From Lysobacter sp. K5869 (GTDB lineage Bacteria > Pseudomonadota > Gammaproteobacteria > Xanthomonadales > Xanthomonadaceae), in NCBI RefSeq assembly GCF_018847975.1, contig NZ_CP072597.1, forward strand, positions 2,457,001-2,521,000: a stretch of DNA of 64,000 nucleotides, read 5' to 3'. Both the position numbers and the translations under genes were made by a program. The notes below the pieces were generated by a model. It did no database searches, was not told the DNA's origin, and worked only from the letters and a program-made list of their open reading frames with translations. Positions 43,759 to 52,072 of this stretch are shown one piece after another; position 1 is the first letter of the stretch, and every line of letters starts with the position of its first letter.

Positions 43759-44778
43759 ATGGACGGCGCGGTCCTGGTCACCGGCGGGCTCGGCTACATC
43801 GGCTCGCACGCCTGCGTGGAGCTGGTCCGGGCCGGGCGCCGGGTCGTGGCGCTCGACAGTCTCGCCAACAGTTCGGCGGCGGTGGCCGAGCGATTGGCCG
43901 AGCTGACCGGCCGGCCGCTGAGTTTCGTGCATGGCGACGTGCGCGACATCGGCCTGCTGATCCGGGTGATGCGCGAACACGGCGTGGACAGCGTCCTGCA
44001 CTTCGCCGGCAGCAAGGCCGTGGGCGAATCGGTGGGGCGCCCGGTGGCCTATTACGACAACAACGTCGGCGGCAGCATGGCGCTGATCGCGGCGATGCAC
44101 GGCGCCGGCGTGCGCCGGCTGATCTTCTCCTCGTCGGCGACGGTCTACGCGCGGGGCGGGGCGATGCCGTTGGTCGAATCCTCGGCATTGGACGCGGGCA
44201 GCCCGTACGGGCGCAGCAAGCTGTTCGTCGAGCAGATGCTGTTCGATTTGCGCGCGTCCGATCCGGCCTGGTCGATCGCGTGCCTGCGCTATTTCAATCC
44301 GGTCGGCGCCCATCCCAGCGGCCGCATCGGCGAGAGTCCGCGCGGCGTGCCGAACAATCTGGTTCCGTTCATCGCCCAGGTCGCGTCCGGCCAGCGCGAG
44401 CGCTTGCAGGTGTTCGGCGGCGACTACGACACCGCCGACGGCACCGGAGTGCGCGACTACGTGCACGTGCTCGACATCGCCGAGGGGCATGTGCGCGCGT
44501 TGGACTATCTGGAGCGGGACGGCGGCGGCTGCGTAGCGGTCAACCTCGGAACCGGCCAGGGCGTGTCGGTGTTGGAAATGCTGCGCGAGTATGAGCGCGC
44601 CAGCGGCCGCCCGGTGCCTTACGCCGTGGCTCCGCGCCGCGCCGGCGACGTGGCGCGGTGCTGGGCCGATGCGTCGTTGGCGCAGCGCTTGTTCGATTGG
44701 CGGGCGCGGCGTTCGGTCGCGCAGATGTGCGAGGACAGCTGGCGCTGGCAGTGCGCCAACCCGGACGGCTATCGGTAG
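43759..44778 (+). CDS. galE: UDP-glucose 4-epimerase
   Basis: The 339-residue SDR enzyme interconverts UDP-glucose and UDP-galactose (or the N-acetyl forms). TGGLGYIGSHACVEL is the NAD-binding motif, FSSSATVY carries the catalytic Ser, and YGRSKLFVE (about residue 150) the Tyr-x3-Lys pair. YFNPVGAHPSG is the substrate region and RDYVHVLDIAEGH is typical. It supplies galactose-type nucleotide sugar for the cluster. Its ATG follows directly on the preceding stop. Confidence 0.94.
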   Translation: MDGAVLVTGGLGYIGSHACVELVRAGRRVVALDSLANSSAAVAERLAELTGRPLSFVHGDVRDIGLLIRVMREHGVDSVLHFAGSKAVGESVGRPVAYYDNNVGGSMALIAAMHGAGVRRLIFSSSATVYARGGAMPLVESSALDAGSPYGRSKLFVEQMLFDLRASDPAWSIACLRYFNPVGAHPSGRIGESPRGVPNNLVPFIAQVASGQRERLQVFGGDYDTADGTGVRDYVHVLDIAEGHVRALDYLERDGGGCVAVNLGTGQGVSVLEMLREYERASGRPVPYAVAPRRAGDVARCWADASLAQRLFDWRARRSVAQMCEDSWRWQCANPDGYR

Positions 44779-44783
44779 CGCCT

Positions 44784-45368
44784 TCAGTCCGCCGCAGCGC
44801 CGCCGGCGTTCGACCCATCGGGGTTGCGCTCGATCATCCACAACCCCGCCCACAGCTTGAGGTCGAGCTCGTAGCCTTCGGCCTGCTTGCCCATCAGCCA
44901 CGCCGGCGCCTCGGCGCGCGGGACTTCGTGGACCAGGATGTCCTCGCCGGCGACGCCGCCGCCGGGGCCGACCCGGTGCAGGGCGGTGGCGCGGACGAAG
45001 GCGATGCGCTCGCTGCTCATGCCGGCCGAGGTCGGGCCGGTCAGCAGCACCTCGACCTTGCCCGGCTCCCAGCCGGTTTCCTCGATCAGCTCGCGCGCGG
45101 CCGCCGATTCCAGGGTGTCGTGGGCGTGGTCGTCGCCGACCAGACCGGCCGGCATTTCGATGGTGCGGGCGTTGAGCGGCACCCGGAACTGTTCGACGAA
45201 CAGCACCTTATCGTCGGGCGTGACCGCGACGATGATCACCGCCATGCCCTTGCCGTGGGTGCGCTCGGCGTACTCCCAATGGCCGCGCCGCATCATCCGC
45301 AGCCACTGGCCGGTGTAGATGGTTTCCACGGGTTCGTGCTGGGCTGCGTGATCTTGGACTGCGGTCAT
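44784..45368 (-). CDS. Nudix hydrolase, ADP-ribose pyrophosphatase-like
   Basis: The 194-residue protein carries a Nudix box: GLVGDDHAHDTLE then SAAARELIEETGWE (the REx2EExG core). VEQFRVPLNARTIEMPAGL and SSERIAFV fit the ADP-ribose/ADP-sugar pyrophosphatase group. It probably hydrolyses nucleotide diphosphate sugars or ADP-ribose. It converges on galE with only five bases between stops and no visible terminator, so readthrough between them is possible. Confidence 0.88.
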   Translation of the reverse strand: MTAVQDHAAQHEPVETIYTGQWLRMMRRGHWEYAERTHGKGMAVIIVAVTPDDKVLFVEQFRVPLNARTIEMPAGLVGDDHAHDTLESAAARELIEETGWEPGKVEVLLTGPTSAGMSSERIAFVRATALHRVGPGGGVAGEDILVHEVPRAEAPAWLMGKQAEGYELDLKLWAGLWMIERNPDGSNAGGAAAD

Positions 45369-45501
45369 AGCGTTCCTCGCCGGAGGCCCGCGGCCGCGGC
45401 GGCGGGCGATGATGGGGATTCGGTGTCGCGGCGCCGCGCGGATTGCGCCGCGGCGCGCGGGCGGAAGGGCGCGTGGCGTGCTTCCGCGGAAGGCTTCGAT
45501 G

Positions 45502-46440
45502 CTACGACGAAACCTGTGACGTGGCGAAGTCCAGGCCCACCGCGGTGTACAGCCGGCGCCGGGTCATCGGGCCGAAGCGCAGGCGGTCGCACAGCGCTTG
45601 CAGGGCGGCGGCGTCGGCGCGGCCGCGGCGGTAGTGGTCGCCGTCGTCGGCCAGCGGCGCGTCCAGCGCGATCGTGGTCAGCTGCCGGCACAGCAGCGCC
45701 TGGGCGCGGTGTTCGCGCAGCTTGGCCGCGGCGCTGGCGGCGCCGCGCAGGCGCAGGAACGGGACTTCCTCGACCCGCGCCAACAACGCGTCGAGGCTGC
45801 CGAAGTGGCCGAGCAGGGCGGCCGCGGTCTTGGCGCCGATGCCGGGCACGCCGGGGATGTTGTCGACCGCGTCGCCGGTCAGGGCCAGATAGTCGGCGAT
45901 CTGCGCCGCTTCCACGCCGTGGCGCTCGGGCACGCCGGCGGCGGTCCAGCGCAGGCCGCGGGCGAAGTCCCACTGCTCGTCGGCGTTCGCCAACAACTGC
46001 GAGAGATCCTTGTCGGCCGACACGATCACCCCGCGGTAGCCCTGCCCGCGCATGCGCATCAGCGCGCTGCCGATCAGATCGTCGGCCTCGTACTGCACGT
46101 CGGCCAGCACGCTCAGGCCCAGCGCCGAACACAGCGCCTTGCAATGGCCGAACTGGCGCTTGAGCGCGTCCGGCGCCGGATCGCGGTTGGCCTTGTAGGC
46201 CGGGTACAACTCGTTGCGGAAGCACGAATCCAGCGCCTCGTCGAACGCCACCGCGATGTGCTGCGGGCGCTCGCGTTCGATCAGCTCCAGCAGGAAACGG
46301 GCGAAGCCGTGCACGGCGTTGCTCGGCCAGCCTTCGGCGTCCTGGAAGTCGTCGGGGATCGAATGCCAGGCGCGGAACACGTACAGGCTGGCGTCGATCA
46401 GATAGACCGGCGTTTGCGGGGCGGGCGGGGTCGAGGTCAT
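45502..46440 (-). CDS. 5'-3' exonuclease / flap-endonuclease-like protein
   Basis: The 312-residue protein resembles the PolA N-terminal 5'-nuclease and Xni/ExoIX family. LIDASLYVFRAWHS opens the domain; VAFDEALDSCFRNELYPAYKANR, YEADDLIGS and IVSADKDLSQLL carry the acidic metal-binding residues; NIPGVPGIGAKTAAALL is the helix-hairpin-helix DNA-binding segment. It could process flaps or RNA primers. The ATG at 46440 is preferred to longer forms. It is downstream of a nitroreductase gene, from which it is separated by a 15-bp tandem-repeat tract. Confidence 0.9.
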   Translation of the reverse strand: MTSTPPAPQTPVYLIDASLYVFRAWHSIPDDFQDAEGWPSNAVHGFARFLLELIERERPQHIAVAFDEALDSCFRNELYPAYKANRDPAPDALKRQFGHCKALCSALGLSVLADVQYEADDLIGSALMRMRGQGYRGVIVSADKDLSQLLANADEQWDFARGLRWTAAGVPERHGVEAAQIADYLALTGDAVDNIPGVPGIGAKTAAALLGHFGSLDALLARVEEVPFLRLRGAASAAAKLREHRAQALLCRQLTTIALDAPLADDGDHYRRGRADAAALQALCDRLRFGPMTRRRLYTAVGLDFATSQVSS

Positions 46441-46466
46441 GCGCTCATTCCAACAGGTGCGGCGTG

Positions 46467-46571
46467 GTGCGGGTGGGAACCGTACGGGTGCAAACGGTGC
46501 GGAGGCCAACGGTGCCGATTCAGACGGTACGAATACAAACAGTGCGAATACAAACGCTGTGGACGCGAACC
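46467..46571. repeat. 15-bp tandem repeat, seven units
   Basis: Seven contiguous 15-base units (46467, 46482, 46497, 46512, 46527, 46542, 46557) follow the pattern GTRCGRRTRCAAACG, for example GTGCGAATACAAACG. They lie just upstream of the exonuclease start and downstream of the nitroreductase stop. On the plus strand they would read as Asn-rich pentapeptides, but no gene is supported. Confidence 0.88.
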
Positions 46572-46646
46572 GCGCCTGGGCAAAGGCCGCGGTTCGGGCC
46601 GATGCGGGTCAAGCCGCGCGGCGCGCACGAGGCGTGCGCCGCGCGC

Positions 46647-47228
46647 TCACGGCGTCCAGGCGCGGGTCAATGCGGCCGAGTCCGGGCGTTCGCGCTCGGG
46701 CGCGTCGAGCTTGGCCGTGCCGATATGGATGAAGCCGACGATGCGCTCGTGCGCCTGCACGCCGAGCCAGCGTTCCACTGCTTCGTCGTAGGCCGGCCAG
46801 CCGGTCAGCCACACCGCGCCGAAGCCCAGCGCCTGCGCGGCTTGCAGCAGGGCGAAGCAGACGCAGCCGGCGGTCAGGGTGCGCTCGAGCTCGGGGATTT
46901 TTTCGTCCGGGCCGAGCTGCGCGATCACCGCGACGATCAGCGGCGCGTGCGAGAAGCGGCCGCGGTCTTTCTCCACCGCGGCCGGGCCGGCGTCGGGGAA
47001 GCGCTCGATCCCGCGCGCGGCCAGCCGCTCGCCGAGCGTGTGGCGGGCATCGCCCTGGATCGTGAGGAAACGGAACGGCACGCGCTTGCCGTGATCGGGC
47101 ACGCGCACGGCCGAAGCCAACATACGCTGGAGGGTGGATTCGTCCGGTCCGGGCGCGGAAAGCTGCTTGGCGGGGATCGAACGGCGTTGGTCGAGGGCGG
47201 CCAGCAAGCGGGGGTCGGGGGTAGGCAT
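46647..47228 (-). CDS. Nitroreductase family protein (YdjA-like)
   Basis: The 193-residue FMN-dependent oxidoreductase matches the small single-domain nitroreductases. RRSIPAKQLSAPGPDESTLQ is the N-terminal FMN-binding region, ASAVRVPDHGKRVPFRF and LQAAQALGFGAVWLTGWPAYD the later motifs. It may reduce nitroaromatics or quinones with NAD(P)H. The start at 47228 is the first ATG. It precedes the 5'-nuclease gene on the same strand. Confidence 0.88.
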   Translation of the reverse strand: MPTPDPRLLAALDQRRSIPAKQLSAPGPDESTLQRMLASAVRVPDHGKRVPFRFLTIQGDARHTLGERLAARGIERFPDAGPAAVEKDRGRFSHAPLIVAVIAQLGPDEKIPELERTLTAGCVCFALLQAAQALGFGAVWLTGWPAYDEAVERWLGVQAHERIVGFIHIGTAKLDAPERERPDSAALTRAWTP

Positions 47229-47351
47229 TTAAGTAATCTGAATGTCGGTCACAAAAATGAACGATGCCACATGAATGGTCGCATCTAGGCACTATCCTGA
47301 CGCTCGCGGTCGCAATCAGACGCGCCGCATCCACCAGGGGGAACTTGGTAC

Positions 47352-49646
47352 GTGTCCGGTCACTTGCACGGCGTCGTTCAGAACACGCGCGCGGATCCTG
47401 CGCGCGTGCTCGAAGAACTCAAACGACAGACGCTCGAGCAACTCGGGGGTCTGCCCGGTTCCCTGTACGCGCCTATCGAAGAAGCCTTGAAGGCCGATTC
47501 GCTCAAGGGCGACGGCCGCAACCACCAGTTCGAAGACCAGGCCGCATTGTGGGTCCTGCGTCAGCAACAGGCCAGTCATGTCATGGCCTTCCGCCAACAG
47601 ATCGCCGTGGGCTTCGACGCGTTCCGCGCGCCCGGCGCGGCGGTCGGCGGGGTCGGCGGTTCGCCGCTGCAACTGGTCGGCGAACAGCAACTGGCGTTCG
47701 ATCTCGACGGCGAACGCCTGATCGAACTGCTCGAATCGCGCTACCAGCGTCCGCTGGAAATGGTGCGCGCGCGCTTGCAGATGCTGGCCCAGGCGCTGGG
47801 GGCGCCGGACGGCGTCAATCCGGTCGGGCCGTATCGGCTGGTGCGCGCGTTCACCTCGGTCTATTGCGACGCCCAGGTCACCGAAAGCCTGCGCATGCGC
47901 CTGTTCCGCCAATACGAGCAGGAACTGGCGCGCTTGCTGGGCGATATGTACGCGCGCCTCAACCAAGTGCTGGCCACCGCCGGTTACGGCATGGCCGCCG
48001 GCGCGCCGCCGGCCGCCGGTCCCGTGCGCGCGGCGGCCGAAGAGCGCCACGACCGCAACACGCTCGACGGCGTGTTCGACACCGTTCCGCATCGCGAGGC
48101 CGCAGCGTCCGTGCCGCACGACTATCAACAAGGACCGTACCCGCATGGACACGGCCCGAGCCTCGGCTCCGGCTACCCGGCGCAGGGGGCGCCGGTGTCT
48201 CAGGTGGAAGTGGCCGCGATGGCGGCCGAACTGGCCGAATTGCGCACTCAGCTGCATGCGTGGCGCGAGGGTCTGGTCAAGGGCGGCGGCCTGCCGCCGG
48301 GCCACCAGCCGCAGCGCACGATGGCCCAGCGCCGCGAGTTGCGCGTGGACGAGGTGGTCGGCATGGCCTCGCTGCTGCAGCCCGAGCCGCCGGACGCGTT
48401 CGCGCGCGCGCTGGCCGTGTCCGGGCGCCTGGGCGAGACCATCCGCGATCAGCTGTACGACGGCGCGCGCCGGCTCGGTTTCAATCCCGACCAGACCTGC
48501 TTCAGCCCGGAAGAGGACGACGCGATCGATCTGGTCGCGCTGCTGTTCGACTCGCTGTTCCGCAACCACGCCCTGCAGGACCGCGCCCGCCGCGTCTATG
48601 CGCGGCTGGTGATGCCGTACGTCAAGGTCGCGCTGACCGACAACGAAGTGTTCGTCAAGCGCGAACACCCGGCGCGGCGCTTGCTGGATGCGATCACCGA
48701 GGCCTGCGAAGGCAACGACGGCGATACGCCGCAGGACCGCGACTTGCTCGAACGCGCTTCGGAGATTTCCCAGCGCGTGGTGTCCGACTACAACGAAGAC
48801 CTCGCCGTGTTCGAGCTGGCCCACGCCGAGCTCGACGCGATGCTGTCCCAGCACCGCCGCCGGATCGAGCTGCAAGAGCAGCGCGCGGCCAAGGCCACCT
48901 ACGGCCGCGAGCGCCTCGGCGCGGCGCGCACCCAGGCCGATCAGGCCGTGCGCGAGCGCATCGGCGACGGCAAGCTGACCTCGGCGGTGGCCGATTTCAT
49001 CGCCACGCCCTGGCGCCATCACTTGGTGCAGGTGCTGTTGCGCGAGAACGAAGACCCCAAGCGCCGCGCCCAGGCGATGGCGCTCGGCGACGCGCTGGTG
49101 ATGGCCGACAAGCTCGCCGCCGAGAACCGCGGCCGCGAACTGGCCGATCAGCTGCTGGCGCTGCAACCGATCATCATCCAGTGCCTGTCGTCCTCGGGCC
49201 TGGACGAAAGCGCCGCCCAGCACGCCATGGCCGGACTGGTGCGCGCGCTGGCCACGCCGGACAAGGAACGCAGCGACCACCCGCAGCCCAGCGCCGCGGA
49301 AGTCGAGGAGGACGTGGCTGAGGAGCGCCGCCGTTACCTCGACGACCAAGTCGCGCAAGGCGGCCACGACCCGCTGCTGGCCGAACGCATGCGCCAGCTC
49401 GAACCCGGCGACTGGCTGCGCCTGACCAGCCTGCAGGGCGAAACCATCGCGGTGAAGGTCGCCTGGCTGAGCCCGCTGACCTCGCGCCTGCTGCTGGTCA
49501 ACCGCCGCGGCGTGCGCGCGCTGGTCGCCTCGGCCGAGGAACTGGCGATGCTGGCCTCGCACGGCCGGCTCGTGGTCGGCGCCGAGCGCACGGCGTTCGA
49601 TGAGGCGATGCGGCAGGTGCGGCGGCATTTGGATCGGGTGATTTGA
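47352..49646 (+). CDS. DUF1631 family protein
   Basis: The 764-residue protein starts with GTG at 47352. It is predominantly helical, with HVMAFRQQIAVGFDAF and IELLESRYQRPLEMVRARL early on and VALLFDSLFRNHALQDRARRVYARLVMPYVKVAL centrally. A C-terminal region (about 670-745) reads LEPGDWLRLTSLQGETIAVKVAWLSPLTSRLLLVNRRG, which resembles a PilZ-like barrel. DUF1631 is widespread in gamma- and betaproteobacteria and its function is not established; involvement in c-di-GMP-linked regulation is possible. No operon partner is seen. Confidence 0.85.
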   Translation: MSGHLHGVVQNTRADPARVLEELKRQTLEQLGGLPGSLYAPIEEALKADSLKGDGRNHQFEDQAALWVLRQQQASHVMAFRQQIAVGFDAFRAPGAAVGGVGGSPLQLVGEQQLAFDLDGERLIELLESRYQRPLEMVRARLQMLAQALGAPDGVNPVGPYRLVRAFTSVYCDAQVTESLRMRLFRQYEQELARLLGDMYARLNQVLATAGYGMAAGAPPAAGPVRAAAEERHDRNTLDGVFDTVPHREAAASVPHDYQQGPYPHGHGPSLGSGYPAQGAPVSQVEVAAMAAELAELRTQLHAWREGLVKGGGLPPGHQPQRTMAQRRELRVDEVVGMASLLQPEPPDAFARALAVSGRLGETIRDQLYDGARRLGFNPDQTCFSPEEDDAIDLVALLFDSLFRNHALQDRARRVYARLVMPYVKVALTDNEVFVKREHPARRLLDAITEACEGNDGDTPQDRDLLERASEISQRVVSDYNEDLAVFELAHAELDAMLSQHRRRIELQEQRAAKATYGRERLGAARTQADQAVRERIGDGKLTSAVADFIATPWRHHLVQVLLRENEDPKRRAQAMALGDALVMADKLAAENRGRELADQLLALQPIIIQCLSSSGLDESAAQHAMAGLVRALATPDKERSDHPQPSAAEVEEDVAEERRRYLDDQVAQGGHDPLLAERMRQLEPGDWLRLTSLQGETIAVKVAWLSPLTSRLLLVNRRGVRALVASAEELAMLASHGRLVVGAERTAFDEAMRQVRRHLDRVI

Positions 49647-49648
49647 CA

Positions 49649-49740
49649 GCAGGAGATAGCGGATAGGAGTTAGGAGATAGCTGAAGCGGGCCAAGCTTGG
49701 CGTTTCCGCTATCTCCTAACTCCTATCCGCTATCTCCTGC
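49649..49740. repeat. Perfect 33-bp inverted repeat with palindromic loop
   Basis: The arms 49649-49681 and 49708-49740 are perfectly complementary (each contains GGAGATAGCGGATAGGAG). The 26-base loop contains GCCAAGCTTGGC (49690-49701), a perfect 12-bp palindrome. Each arm also has internal AGGAGATAG direct repeats. The element starts 2 bases after the DUF1631 stop and ends 46 bases before the pntAA start. There is no T-tract. It may be a transcription barrier, a mobile relic, or a cruciform. Confidence 0.9.
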
Positions 49741-49786
49741 CTCCCCGCATCCGCTACGATCAGCCGAACCGGGCACGGAGCGAAGC

Positions 49787-50905
49787 ATGTCGGGCATCAC
49801 GATAGGCGTTGCCAGCGAAACCGCTGCCGGCGAGAAGCGCGTAGCGCTGACGCCGGAAACCTGCAAAAAACTAGTCGCCCGCGGCGCGCGCGTGCGCGTC
49901 CAGCGTGGCGCCGGACGCGGCGCGAGCTTCACCGACGATGCCTACGTCCAGGCCGGCGCGGAGCTGGCCGACGACGCCGCCGGCGCCACCGCCCAGGCCG
50001 ACGTGGTGCTGTGCGTGCAAGCGCCCGACGGCGAACGGCTGAACCTGCTGCGCGAAGGCGCGGCCCTGGTCGGCCTGCTGCAGCCGCAGGCCGATGCCGC
50101 GCGGGGCGAGGCCATCGTCGCGCGCAAGCTGCTGGCCTTCCCGCTGGAACGCCTGCCGCGCACCACCCGCGCCCAGGCCATGGACGTGCTCAGCTCGCAG
50201 GCCGGCATGGCGGGCTACAAGGCGGTGCTGATCGCCGCACAACTGGCGCCGCGTTTCTTCCCGATGCTGACCACCGCCGCCGGCACCATCCGGCCCTCGC
50301 GCGTGCTCATCGTCGGCGCCGGCGTCGCCGGTTTGCAGGCGGTGGCGACGGCCAAGCGCCTGGGCGCGCAGGTCGAAGGCTTCGACGTGCGGCCGGAAAC
50401 GCGCGAGCAGATCGAATCGCTGGGCGGCAAGTTCCTCGACCTCGGCGTCAGCGCCGCGGGCGAGGGCGGCTACGCGCGCCAGCTCACCGACGAGGAGCGC
50501 GCCGAACAGCAGCGCCGGCTCGGCGAGCACCTGAAGAACATCGACGTGATCGTTTGCACCGCGGCGGTGCCGGGACGTCCGGCGCCGAAGATCGTCACCG
50601 CGGCGATGATCGCCGGGATGAAGCCCGGCAGCGTGCTGGTCGACCTCGCCGCCGAAACCGGCGGCAACTGCGAACTGACCCGTCCGGGCGAGACCGTCGA
50701 CGCCGAGGGCGTGACCATCGCCGGCCCGCTCAACCTCGCCAGCGCCGGCGCGGTCCACGCCAGCGAGATGTTCGCCCGCAACGTGCTCAACTTCGTCAGC
50801 CTGTTCGTCGACGGCGGCGAGCTCAAGTACGACTGGAACGACGAGTTGCTGGCCAAGACGGTGTGGCCGGAGCGCAAGGTCGAGGCGCAGAGCGCGGCGG
50901 CGTAA
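49787..50905 (+). CDS. pntAA: NAD(P)+ transhydrogenase, alpha-1 subunit (PntAA)
   Basis: The 372-residue soluble NAD(H)-binding subunit (domain I) of proton-translocating transhydrogenase. GEKRVALTPETCKKL opens the alanine-dehydrogenase-like domain; SRVLIVGAGVAGLQAVATAKRLGAQVEGFDVRPETREQ is the nucleotide-binding motif; VPGRPAPKIVTAAMIAGMKPGSVLVDLAAETGGNCELT is highly diagnostic. The ATG at 49787 follows CGGAG. In the usual three-gene arrangement pntAB and pntB follow directly; here they are about 2.6 kb away. Confidence 0.95.
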   Translation: MSGITIGVASETAAGEKRVALTPETCKKLVARGARVRVQRGAGRGASFTDDAYVQAGAELADDAAGATAQADVVLCVQAPDGERLNLLREGAALVGLLQPQADAARGEAIVARKLLAFPLERLPRTTRAQAMDVLSSQAGMAGYKAVLIAAQLAPRFFPMLTTAAGTIRPSRVLIVGAGVAGLQAVATAKRLGAQVEGFDVRPETREQIESLGGKFLDLGVSAAGEGGYARQLTDEERAEQQRRLGEHLKNIDVIVCTAAVPGRPAPKIVTAAMIAGMKPGSVLVDLAAETGGNCELTRPGETVDAEGVTIAGPLNLASAGAVHASEMFARNVLNFVSLFVDGGELKYDWNDELLAKTVWPERKVEAQSAAA

Positions 50906-50952
50906 GCGGCGCGGGTTCTTGGCCGAATCGCACGGCGGTCGAAGACGATGTG

Positions 50953-51413
50953 TGTGTAGGAGCGGCGTGAGCCGCGACCGCGGGGTAGCCGGTCGAGTTG
51001 TAAGCGAGGTGTCGCGGTCGCAGCTCGCGCAGCTCCTACAGCCAGATCGCGTAGCAGCCGAAGCCCCCTGTAGGAGCGGCGCGAGCCGCGACCGCGGAGT
51101 AGCCGTTCGCGCCGTAAGCGCGATGTCGCGGTCGCAGCTTACGCAGCTCCTACCAGCCAGATCGCGTAGCAGCCGAAGCCCCGTGTAGGAGCGGCGCGAG
51201 CCGCGACCGCGGAGTAGCCGTTCGCGCCGTAAGCGAGGTGTCGCGGTCGCAGCTTACGCAGCTCCTACCAGCCAGATCGCGTAGCAGCCGAAGCCCCGTG
51301 TAGGAGCGGCGCGAGCCGCGACCGCGGAGTAGCCGTTCGCGCCGCAAGCGTGATGCCGCGGTCGCAGCTTACGCAGCTCCTACCAGCCAGATCGCGCGAC
51401 AGCCGTAGCGCTC
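50953..51413. repeat. Tandem REP array, four ~115-bp units
   Basis: Units start at 50953, 51069, 51184 and 51299. Each has TGTAGGAGCGGCGCGAGCCG, then a variable GTAGCCGTTCGCG..AAGC centre, then the inverted GTCGCAGCTTACGCAGCTCC and a linker CAGCCAGATCGCGTAGCAGC. The first and third to fourth units differ by few bases, suggesting recent tandem duplication. It follows pntAA and lies within the insertion that separates it from pntAB. Confidence 0.92.
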
Positions 51414-51453
51414 GCGGGTGCGGCGAATTCTCGACCCCACAAAGAAGAACCGC

Positions 51454-51515
51454 CGAACGCGGAGATCCGAACGCTGCCCAGGTTCCTGCCCCGTAGCGCT
51501 GGATCTCCGCGTTCG
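51454..51515. repeat. 15-bp perfect inverted repeat
   Basis: CGAACGCGGAGATCC at 51454-51468 is exactly inverted at 51501-51515, with a 32-base loop. It is downstream of the DUF3106 gene (minus strand) and downstream of the REP array. No T-tract is seen. Confidence 0.7.
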
Positions 51516-51578
51516 CGCGGAGGCGAGGGCGGGCGCCGCAGCGCTCGCCGGATGCTCTGGAAAACGACGCGCCGGCGC

Positions 51579-52067
51579 TCAGTTGCGCGGCGGCGGCGGG
51601 CCGAACGGCGGTTCGCCGCGGTCGCGCGGCGGCTTCGGCGGCGGCGGATTGGCTTCGACCCAGGCGCGGCGCTGTTCGGGCGTCATCGTGCGCCACTTCT
51701 CCATCAGCGCGCGTTTGCCGTTGTCGTCCAGGCCGCGCATCTTGCCGTAGAGCGCGCGCATCTGGCCGCGCTCTTCCGGGTCCAGCGCTTCCCAGCGCTT
51801 CATGCCGTTGCGCGCCTCGCGGCGTTCGTCCGGGGTCATCTGCTGCCAGCGGCGGGCGCGGTCGAGCATGCGCTGGCGCTCGTCGGGCTGGGTGTTCCAG
51901 CGGTCGCGCATCGGCGCGATCAATTGCTCGCGCTGGGCTTGACTGAGTTGATCCCAGGCCGGCAGGGCGGCGGCGGAGCCGGCCGGCGGCGGGCCGGCCA
52001 GCGCGGGCGCGGCGAGCGCGGCCAGGGCGAGGGCCAACGCGGCGCGATGGAAAACGGAACGGCGCAT
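51579..52067 (-). CDS. DUF3106 family secreted protein
   Basis: The 162-residue precursor has a signal peptide (ending about APALAG, residue 25) and repeated helical segments WDQLSQAQREQLIAPMRDRWN, RRWQQMTPDERREARN and KWRTMTPEQRRAWVEANP, a pattern of the DUF3106 family. The C-terminus is Pro-rich. It is the last gene of a minus-strand set after a sigma factor and a membrane protein; the preceding gene's stop is 5 bases upstream. Function is unknown; regulation or envelope stress is plausible. Confidence 0.8.
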   Translation of the reverse strand: MRRSVFHRAALALALAALAAPALAGPPPAGSAAALPAWDQLSQAQREQLIAPMRDRWNTQPDERQRMLDRARRWQQMTPDERREARNGMKRWEALDPEERGQMRALYGKMRGLDDNGKRALMEKWRTMTPEQRRAWVEANPPPPKPPRDRGEPPFGPPPPRN

Positions 52068-52072
52068 GGCGG

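Noticed and set aside
42319..44901. Minus-strand open frame of 860 codons opposite the pyruvyltransferase-family and galE genes
   Set aside because: Antisense shadow without recognisable motifs.
46439..46732. Asn-rich pentapeptide-repeat frame over the 15-bp repeats
   Set aside because: No ribosome-binding site, starts inside the exonuclease gene's start codon region on the opposite strand, and overlaps the nitroreductase 3' end.
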